Of a stretch of 5,831 bases of DNA, positions 1 to 5,400 are shown piece by piece. Source of the stretch: Lentisphaerota bacterium (lineage in GTDB: Bacteria; Verrucomicrobiota; Kiritimatiellia; JAAZAB01); the NCBI GenBank assembly GCA_016199105.1, contig JACQHI010000227.1:1-5831 (forward strand), written 5' to 3'. The first letter of the stretch is position 1. Each line of letters begins with the position of its first letter. The notes below the pieces were generated by a model. That model saw only the letters and a program-made list of their open reading frames with translations. It searched no databases and had not been told where the DNA came from. The translations under genes were made by a program, and so were the position numbers.

Positions 1-2
1 GA

Positions 3-51
3 TCCCGCGAAACGCGGGACAGGTTTTGGACTTGTCCCGCCGATGGCGGGA
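3..51. repeat. Pair of short GC-rich hairpins, second with a T-run
   Basis: Two perfect 7-bp stems with 3-base loops lie 15 bases apart. The first is TCCCGCG-aaa-CGCGGGA at 3-19 and the second is TCCCGCC-gat-GGCGGGA at 35-51. The second is followed at once by TTTT, so on the plus strand it has the shape of a weak intrinsic terminator. The near-identical arms (TCCCGC/GCGGGA) suggest two copies of one small dispersed palindrome rather than a designed terminator. No gene on the plus strand ends here within the window. Confidence 0.5.
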
Positions 52-120
52 TTTTGGATTTATCAGATCCATTATTCCTGGGCCAATTCTCTGACTGCTG
101 ACCACCGATTTTGGATTTTA
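50..120 (+). repeat. Composite 7-bp-period repeat, left copy
   Basis: The stretch begins with GATTTTGGATTTAT (50-63) and ends with a segment at 92-120 containing CTGACC and CACCGATTTTGG. Both parts recur in the same order and orientation at the right edge: 50-63 matches 5743-5756 in 14 of 14 positions, and 92-120 matches 5785-5813 in 25 of 29. The middle (64-91) differs. The two copies therefore form direct repeats about 5.7 kb apart around the whole gene set. Confidence 0.6.
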
Positions 121-192
121 GAAAACACTTTTAACTACGAAAATCGCTAAAGACGCGAAACGGCTGCAAATCGCCAATGGACCGGCCGATAT

Positions 193-220
193 AGCCGGTA
201 TAAAACCGGCTCTACTTTTT
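193..220 (+). terminator. Hairpin followed by T-run, terminator-like
   Basis: A perfect 7-bp stem AGCCGGT/ACCGGCT (193-199 and 205-211) with a 5-base loop is followed by CTAC and TTTTT (216-220). The shape is that of a plus-strand intrinsic terminator, but no plus-strand gene reads into it. It lies inside the inverted-repeat element, so it may be a structural part of that repeat instead. Confidence 0.3.
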
Positions 221-256
221 CCCTCAAATCAGGCGCGCATAGCGCTGCTGACGGGC

Positions 257-277
257 GGCGGTTTCGGCGAAACCGCC
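257..277. repeat. 9-bp perfect hairpin
   Basis: GGCGGTTTC at 257-265 pairs perfectly with GAAACCGCC at 269-277 around a GGC loop. No T-run follows on either strand, so a simple intrinsic terminator is unlikely. It sits in the gene-free left arm, within the inverted-repeat element. On the minus strand it lies downstream of the last gene and could protect the 3' end of the transcript. Confidence 0.45.
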
Positions 278-375
278 CTACCCACACGATATCCATTCTA
301 TCAGGCGCGCGCTTGACCTCTTATTTCGCGTTTTTAGCGCATTTCGGAGTTGAAATGAACTTCCGAATCTAGTTT

Positions 376-795
376 TTACCGAGTCCATGCGAGCCGCAGG
401 GGCAAGCCTTCCCGGATCGTGATCGGCTTCGTAAAAATCATTTGACCTTCCGTTTCCCGGCACGGCACACGGCGGCCGGCCAGTGTGGCGCTCAGGCGTC
501 GTGGGGTCGGCCCCATATCGAGCGACAGGCTGGACAATTCCAACCGTCCGTTCAACACGGTCAGGACAGCCGAGCCGGGGCCCAGCTCAATCGTGCCCCA
601 ACCCGAAGCCAGCGACCAGAAACTGCGGAAGCGGCCGCCAGTCATCCGGACGGGATGAAAGCCGACCGTCTTCTTCACCATTTCCCAGTCGATCAGCCGT
701 CCGTTTCCGGCCAGCCCGATGCAGCCGGTTCCCAACCCGCCGAGCGGGAAGCTTATCCGGGCGAGCGCGTCGTTTTTGTACACATAAGATTGCAT
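376..795 (-). CDS. GH116-like glycosidase remnant, N- and C-terminal ends fused, catalytic core missing
   Basis: The 139-residue product starts like the N-terminal domain of GH116 enzymes (GBA2/bile-acid beta-glucosidase type): ISFPLGGLGTGCIGL at residues 14-28, then GRLIDWEM at 32-39. From about residue 43 it reads like the C-terminal end of bacterial GH116-like proteins (GFHPVRM, then FWSLASGWGTIEL, then VLNGRLELSSL). Known members are many hundreds of residues long; the whole (alpha/alpha)6 catalytic domain with its catalytic acid and nucleophile is absent, so activity is not expected. The join is in frame, near 667-681, with no stop or frameshift. The ATG at 793-795 has no evident Shine-Dalgarno sequence, and the 39-bp spacer to the upstream SGNH gene is made of heptamer repeats. 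It may be a deletion pseudogene or an assembly collapse. Recognition of the N-terminal motif is firm; the C-terminal assignment is from memory of the family. Confidence 0.7.
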   Translation of the reverse strand: MQSYVYKNDALARISFPLGGLGTGCIGLAGNGRLIDWEMVKKTVGFHPVRMTGGRFRSFWSLASGWGTIELGPGSAVLTVLNGRLELSSLSLDMGPTPRRLSATLAGRRVPCRETEGQMIFTKPITIREGLPLRLAWTR

Positions 796-799
796 GGGA

Positions 800-834
800 G
801 TGACAGGTGTTGAGTGTCGAGTGTCGGGTGTTGG
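800..834. repeat. Heptamer tandem repeat filling an intergenic spacer
   Basis: Five 7-bp units lie in tandem: GTGACAG (800-806), GTGTTGA, GTGTCGA, GTGTCGG and GTGTTGG (828-834). They fill nearly all of the gap between the stop codon of the SGNH gene (835-837) and the ATG of the GH116-like gene (793-795). Because seven is not a multiple of three, copy-number change would alter spacing but not the flanking frames. It shares its period, though not its unit sequence, with the arrays at both window ends. Confidence 0.7.
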
Positions 835-1251
835 TCAGAATTCCCACGAGAGTTTATCCGGCAGATCGAACCAGGGCGCCAGGTCGCGATAGAACGCCAG
901 GTGGCCGGCCGGCCCGGGATGGGTCGCGTCGGACATGCGCAGCCAGAGCTTGTTGGGATTCGTGGCCAGCGGCCCGGCATGGGAGGCGTCCGCCCGCATC
1001 CATGAGGAATAATGATCCACCACCGGGACATTCAACTCCTTGCCCAGGGCCAGGATTTTCCGGGACTGAAAGGTCAATTCGGTGTTGGAATCCCCCAGCG
1101 CCACGATCGTGACCTGTTCGCCCTTCGCCAGCTTGTCGAGCAGTCGCGTCATTTTCGCGGGTGGCTCCGAGGTTTGCGCAAGCGCGGCCGACAGCGTGAT
1201 CCCGATGCATCCGACGATTTGAAACAGCAGCCAACGACGCGACTTCAACAT
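835..1251 (-). CDS. Secreted SGNH/GDSL hydrolase-like protein, internally deleted
   Basis: The 138-residue product opens with a signal peptide (SRR, then a hydrophobic stretch to about residue 25; likely cleavage after AALA). Block I of the SGNH family follows as VALGDSNTELTF, with nucleophile Ser55. The C-terminal part carries VPVVDHYSSW (75-84) and the catalytic block V, D108-A-T-H111, in MSDATHPGPAGHLAFY. Blocks II (Gly) and III (Asn), which build the oxyanion hole, are missing; the two halves join in frame at about residues 61-66 (1054-1071). Family members are usually 200 residues or more, so roughly 100 residues appear lost and activity is doubtful. Start choice: the ATG at 1249-1251 has AAGGAG five bases upstream, whereas the GTG at 1255-1257 would overlap that site. 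It lies 25 bp after the lipoprotein gene, probably in one transcript. Full-length relatives are usually carbohydrate esterases. Confidence 0.75.
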   Translation of the reverse strand: MLKSRRWLLFQIVGCIGITLSAALAQTSEPPAKMTRLLDKLAKGEQVTIVALGDSNTELTFQSRKILALGKELNVPVVDHYSSWMRADASHAGPLATNPNKLWLRMSDATHPGPAGHLAFYRDLAPWFDLPDKLSWEF

Positions 1252-1256
1252 AACCA

Positions 1257-1262
1257 CTCCTT
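1257..1262 (-). promoter_or_regulatory. Shine-Dalgarno AAGGAG that fixes the SGNH gene start
   Basis: On the minus strand AAGGAG lies five bases before the ATG at 1249-1251. It overlaps the alternative GTG codon at 1255-1257, so that upstream start can be ruled out. It is the strongest ribosome-binding site in the window. Confidence 0.75.
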
Positions 1263-1276
1263 GTTTAACGTTGAGC

Positions 1277-1768
1277 CTAATGTGCGGGTTTTAGACCTTC
1301 GCCTTGAGGCTCTGGTTCTACATTCCTCTTCCTGGGAATATCTTTCGAATCAAGGTAGCGCCATGATCTCACAATAACAACGTCGTTCGCATATTCACCT
1401 TTGGTTCCTTCGGGGCCTGCCAAATCAATAATGCCGACTTGGCCTTTAACCTCAATCGGCCGCTCAACATCTTTTGGCTGAGCCACGCCTGGTCCGAAAA
1501 CTATCACAATCTGATTACGCCAGTTCCCCTCCTTGTCGTACAGGTCAAGGTAATCTTGTTCAGATGACACCATGGGATGTTGCATGACATCAGAACTCAG
1601 ATAGCCGACCCGTGTTTGCTGCGGAGCATTCGATTTCACCCCGACAAAATCATAAACTGTCGGCTTGGGGAGACTCGGAGGAAAGGGGCTCTCCTGTTTG
1701 TCCCGGCATCCTGCGCTCACGAGCAGGCACAGCCCGGCAACAAGAACTTCTAAGCGAGTAAGTCTCAT
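1277..1768 (-). CDS. Putative lipoprotein, possible OB-fold-like C-terminal region
   Basis: The 163-residue product has a lipoprotein signal peptide: MRLTR, a hydrophobic core, then the lipobox LVSAGC with Cys21 as the lipidated residue. The mature protein has a proline-rich linker (PFPPSLPKP, 28-36) and then a mixed, mostly polar domain. The segment around 105-140 (IEVKGQVGII, then GEYANDVVIVRSW) has the alternating pattern of a small beta-barrel, perhaps OB-like; this is a guess from pattern only. I do not recognise a named family. Start choice: AGAGGA lies five bases before the ATG at 1766-1768, while for the ATG at 1772-1774 it would be directly adjacent, so the shorter form is preferred. 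Base composition is lower in GC than the flanking hydrolase and propeller genes, as in the neighbouring membrane-protein gene. Export to the outer or inner membrane is expected. Confidence 0.8.
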   Translation of the reverse strand: MRLTRLEVLVAGLCLLVSAGCRDKQESPFPPSLPKPTVYDFVGVKSNAPQQTRVGYLSSDVMQHPMVSSEQDYLDLYDKEGNWRNQIVIVFGPGVAQPKDVERPIEVKGQVGIIDLAGPEGTKGEYANDVVIVRSWRYLDSKDIPRKRNVEPEPQGEGLKPAH

Positions 1769-1773
1769 GTGCA

Positions 1774-1779
1774 TCCTCT
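1774..1779 (-). promoter_or_regulatory. Shine-Dalgarno AGAGGA that decides the lipoprotein start
   Basis: AGAGGA on the minus strand stands five bases upstream of the ATG at 1766-1768. It overlaps the first base of the alternative ATG at 1772-1774, which makes the downstream ATG the better start. Confidence 0.6.
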
Positions 1780-1784
1780 CGTCG

Positions 1785-1809
1785 AACGCGGGTTAACGCC
1801 CGCCGCGTT
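1785..1809. repeat. Small GC-rich hairpin in the spacer before the lipoprotein gene
   Basis: Two mutually exclusive stems can form: AACGCGG/CCGCGTT (1785-1791 with 1803-1809) and GCGGG/CCCGC (1788-1792 with 1799-1803). Neither is followed by a T-run on the minus strand, so transcription probably continues from the membrane-protein gene into the lipoprotein gene. It lies just upstream of the ribosome-binding site and could affect its access. Confidence 0.3.
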
Positions 1810-1845
1810 TCTACTCTTGCGCTCCCCCGGCTTGTTGAATCGATT

Positions 1846-2133
1846 CTATCGTTCACCCGTTGAGATTCTTGTCAGCATGTCCACAACGTCATGCGCGTGT
1901 ATGGCTCCCATCGTAAGCGAGATCACAATATAGATCCATATGAAGAGTCGTCCGACCGCGTTGGTGTGTTTGAGAAGGAACACGGACATGGTGGCCGAGC
2001 CAAAGTACAGGCCCACCAGAGCATAATGGCCCCATGATGCCGATCGTGGGGCTGATACTATCGGCAAGAAGTAGAGCAGCACGATTGCTCCGACCGAGGC
2101 GCCGACTGCTATTGACAATGTCCTTTTCATCAT
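1846..2133 (-). CDS. Small integral membrane protein, three predicted helices
   Basis: The 95-residue product is strongly hydrophobic, with likely membrane helices at about 6-27 (with AIVLLYFLPIVS), 36-54 (ALVGLYFGSATMSVFLL) and 62-82 (FIWIYIVISLTMGAIHA). Short charged ends are MMKR and, at the C-terminus, the segment with DMLTRISTGER. I recognise no family and no catalytic motif; the His-Ala-His-Asp run after helix 3 (about 80-83) is the only polar cluster that stands out. Tandem ATG codons at 2128-2133 leave the exact start open by one residue, and only a weak purine run (AAAG) precedes them. The stop lies 77 bp upstream of the lipoprotein start, in the same direction. GC content is lower than in the large propeller gene, which suggests a different origin for this pair. 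Confidence 0.7.
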   Translation of the reverse strand: MMKRTLSIAVGASVGAIVLLYFLPIVSAPRSASWGHYALVGLYFGSATMSVFLLKHTNAVGRLFIWIYIVISLTMGAIHAHDVVDMLTRISTGER

Positions 2134-2438
2134 CTTTGCGTAAATGCTATGGGGAGTGCGACAGAATCATTGACGACAGAATCATTTCGACCAGCATTCG
2201 CTTCTCCATTTTTAATGGTTTTGCTGTAAATGATTTTGCCATTCTTGAACCGTTGCAATTTTGCATGTTTGATTTCGTGTGTTCCCACGGTCAGACAGTT
2301 TGACTTCCCAGCCGTGTCATCAGGGTAATCCGTGGTTGATTGATCCATAAATTCCTTGGGCTCCATTTTCCCGCCTTTCCGCGCCACTCGCTGAGCTCGG
2401 GTAGCGGCTGGCGCAGTTCCCTCTTCCACATCCATCAT
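2130..2438 (-). CDS. Doubtful ~100-residue ORF in a repeat-rich spacer
   Basis: An open frame starts at tandem ATG codons (2433-2438), just after the stop of the large propeller gene; the GAGG formed across that stop could serve as its ribosome-binding site. It ends in a TGA that overlaps the ATG of the membrane-protein gene as ATGA, an arrangement often seen in translational coupling. Against it, the product has no hydrophobic core or recognisable domain. Its last third is the translation of a 15-bp tandem repeat (the peptide contains NDSVVNDSV), and part of the rest (TTDYPDD) comes from DNA that looks like other dispersed repeat material. I judge a chance open frame or a decayed remnant more likely than a working gene. 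Confidence 0.25.
   Translation of the reverse strand: MMDVEEGTAPAATRAQRVARKGGKMEPKEFMDQSTTDYPDDTAGKSNCLTVGTHEIKHAKLQRFKNGKIIYSKTIKNGEANAGRNDSVVNDSVALPIAFTQR
2159..2239. repeat. 15-bp-period repeat in forward then inverted orientation
   Basis: CGACAGAATCATT occurs at 2159-2171 and again at 2174-2186 (period 15), followed by a degraded third unit CGACCAGCATT at 2188-2198. After a small hairpin CCATT-ttt-AATGG (2206-2218), related units run in the opposite sense with the same period: AATGGTTTTGC at 2214-2224 and AATGATTTTGC at 2229-2239. The forward and inverted blocks could pair imperfectly into a larger stem. This fills much of the 309-bp gap (2134-2442) between the propeller gene and the membrane-protein gene; I see no promoter there with confidence. 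Confidence 0.65.
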
Positions 2439-2442
2439 AGCC

Positions 2443-5400
2443 TCATTTCCCGTCGGCCTCCTCCTCCAGCTCCAGCCCGCACAGGAGGGGCGCCGCCTCC
2501 CGGGTCGGCGCCTTCGGCTTGGCCTTGCCGGCCCCTTCCGCCGCGGCCGCCTGGATCGGCACAAACTCCACCGTCAGCGTGGCGGCGGCGGCAACGCCCT
2601 TGAATTCCTTCACCAGCGCGCGCCGCGGACCGCCGGCCTCCTTGACGATGTCAAAGGCCTTGAGCGCGGGCTTGCCTTGCACGAGGACATCGAACACGCG
2701 CGAGCCGGGCACATTGGTTTCCACGAGATCGGCGAAGTGGAGGCGGAGCGTGAAGCGGCGCGGGGTCAAGTCCGGCGCGGCATCGAAGCCGACGGCCGTG
2801 AAATTCGCGCACCGCTCGCGGCCGGCCGGGCCGAGCGACAGCAGGGGCTCGGGTATGCCGCGGAGCCGCGAGGGCTCGGGCAAAACCTTGTCGTACCACA
2901 AACGCGGAGAGAGCAGTTCGTTGGTCAGGCTCCGCTGACACATCTGGGCGTTGAACGTCAGCGTCTTCCGGTCCAGGCCCGCATCCGTCAGCGTCTTCCA
3001 GGGGATCGCCAGTTCGAACGCCAGCCCGTTGGTATCTGCTGCGACGGCGCTCTTCCAGAGGCCATTCCAGGCGCGGTCCTCACGGTTGGTTCCTTTGGCG
3101 AGGGCGTCGTAGCGGGCGCCGGAGGCCGAAACGCCAACATGCATGACGCGCTCGCCGCGCGCGTCGCCAAGAAAAACCTCCCAGGCGTCGTCCGTCCACA
3201 CGTCGGCATCCTCACCGGCGGTCTTTTGGACCCAGGGGACGATGCCGCCGGCGATCGACACGATCGCCGGCCGCCGCGCGGCCACGTAGAAGGCGTCGGC
3301 ATCATGACGCAGGCGGATGTCGGAGCGCGTGAACGGCAGGACAGCCTGGGTAGCACCCGCCCAGGCGGGATCGTCGAGACGTCCGTCCGGCGTCGGCGGA
3401 ACCGCGGAGGTCGCGGCGGTCACCCACGGCGGATCGAGCAGGCGCACCACGAGATTCGTCAGCCCCAAGACCCCCGACGCATAAACCCACGGGGTGGGCG
3501 TGTTGACGACCACCGCCCGGTCGGCGTTAAAGCGGTAGTAGCTATTCCTGAACTCGTACGGGAAACCGATCGTGACCGGCGCCTGAAGCGTGCCGGACCA
3601 TGGTGGCGCCTCGATGACGAAACGGCGCGAGCCCGGCTCGGTGGGATAGGCCTTGCCGCCCTTCTCGCGCGGGATCGAGAGCCAGAGCGTGCCGTCGTCG
3701 GCGCGCCGGTCGCCGAACGCCCCGATGTTTGCCGCCAGACGGCGCACCGGCGCATCGGCATCGCGCTCGCAGAACATTGCCCAGTCCTCGTTCAGCCGCC
3801 GCTCGGCCGGGGCGAACGCGATGCTGGTGCGGATCGGAATCGTACAGTCACAGTGGCCGCGCGACTCGGACAGGAGCACCAGTCCCAGAGCGGCAGCCGC
3901 ATTGACCGCCTTGGTGTGGACGCCGCAATTGACACCCACGCCGGGAAAGAAGTGCAGGCCGCCATCCTCCACGAAATCGTAAAATCCCAAGGCGGTCTTG
4001 GCGGTGCGGCCGAGCTGCATGCGCGCGGCATAAACCGGATTCCCGCAATTGCCGGTGCCGGTCCGGAAGACGCGCGGACCGGACTCGCCCGTGAACGGAT
4101 GGAGGCGCGGCGCCGCGCGCACGGCCGCCTCGACCGCGCCGGGCGCAACGAGATAGAAAGGATCGGCCCACGGCTCCGCCACCGGCCACGTCCCCGGTTT
4201 CTGCGCCCAATCGCCGCCGACAACGGCCGGGAGAGCGACGGCGGTCTCGCGTCCACCCCGCAGAGTCATCGTCGCCCAGCCGTTATTCAGGGCGGGCGCC
4301 AGCGCGTCCCCGAACAGATACCGCTGACCCACCGGCTGTTTCTCGTCGCCGTCCCAGGCGTTCAGGACGGCGGCAAAACCGAACGAGGCGGGCCGCCCGG
4401 ACTCGCCGGTCAGCCGCCGGATTTCCGCCCACGCCAGGAACACCGTCGTTGTCGTCCCGTCGGCCGCGCGCCGGCCCGAGGCGGTCAGAGCAGGATGCGC
4501 CGCGTCCGGCCCCCATTCGACCCATGGCGACGTGCGCTCATCCCGAGCCGGATGCACCGTCACCATGAACGTACCCTCGCCGTAGAGCCCGTAACGCCGG
4601 GGCTCGGGCCGGAAATCGAAATGCAAATCCCAGGTATCGGCCGCGCTGACCACGGGATCGCGCGTGACCAGCGTGAGACTCAGCCCCTCCTCCGTCTGCG
4701 CAAGCGCAACCGATCCGGAATGGGCAGAGTCCAGCTCCAACGGCCAGATCTGTGGCGTGTCCAGCGGAATCCGCGGACCGGCGCGCGCGGGCCCGAAATA
4801 CCGACGCTGTTCGCCGGTGTGCGCGTCGAGTTGGATCATCGCGTCGTTCGTGCCGCCGACGTACTGCCGGCCCAGCCGCAGATAAACGTTCGAGCCATCG
4901 GCCGACAGCCAGCGCTTGGTCGCCTTCCATTGGGCAACATAGTCGGAGGGGATGCCGTTGCTCACCTTGTAGAAGAGCCCACCGAACCGGCGCATGTCGG
5001 GCGTGGCGGAGGGAATCGGGCGCGTCCAGAGCGTCGTCCCATTATAGGCATCCACGGCCGTCAGGCAGTCCTGACCGGTCACGAAGTAGCGCCCGTTGGC
5101 CGCCAGCGGCGGATGCGCGCCGTTAATGTGCATCGCGTCCTCGGCGTCAGGCCCGCCGTACCAGAGCGGCCGCAGCGGCCAGGCCACCCGCCGGTCGCCC
5201 TGGACGTTGGCATTCCAATCGCGGGCCCCCGGCAGCGGGCCGCGCGTGACGGCCGCGCGTCCATCTAACGCGATCAACGCGCACGCCTCCACGTTCGTGG
5301 CCTGACGGCACAACGCTTCCGCGTCCGCCGCCGGCAGGCCCGGCGCCAGCATGATCCCGCCGCAGGGATGCAGCAGGCAACCCAGGTCCCGGCCGGACAA

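Larger units (their letters stand above)
129..355. mobile_element. MITE-like element with ~32-bp imperfect terminal inverted repeats
   Basis: Bases 129-160 match the reverse complement of 324-355 at 27 of 32 positions; the best core is CGCTAAAGACGCGAAA at 145-160 against 324-339 (15 of 16). The 163-bp interior has no credible gene but holds two further perfect hairpins (193-211 and 257-277). A short non-coding unit bounded by inverted repeats is typical of a non-autonomous transposable element or a dispersed palindromic repeat. I could not find a clear target-site duplication. The right end lies 20 bases from the stop codon of the GH116-like gene. Confidence 0.45.

Noticed and set aside
442..813. 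Plus-strand open frames opposite the GH116-like gene
   Set aside because: Low-complexity, Arg-, Ser- and Pro-rich translations without motifs, whereas the minus frame has clear GH116 signatures.
1255..1257. GTG as start of the SGNH gene
   Set aside because: It overlaps the AAGGAG ribosome-binding site that is ideally placed for the ATG at 1249-1251.
1252..1280. Integron attC site next to the lipoprotein stop
   Set aside because: Adjacent RYYYAAC and GTTRRRY heptamers are present, but I could not find the paired arms or proper spacing of a full attC site; kept only as a weak hint in the findings.
1012..1377. Plus-strand 121-codon frame across the SGNH and lipoprotein genes
   Set aside because: It spans two well-supported minus-strand genes and the spacer between them, with no motif of its own.
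1785..1809. Intrinsic terminator between the membrane-protein and lipoprotein genes
   Set aside because: The stems are short and no T-run follows on the minus strand.
2677..5268. Very long antisense open frame (863 codons) on the plus strand
   Set aside because: It lies wholly opposite the large propeller gene, is rich in Arg, Gly and Pro, shows no domain pattern, and is the expected shadow of GC-rich coding sequence.
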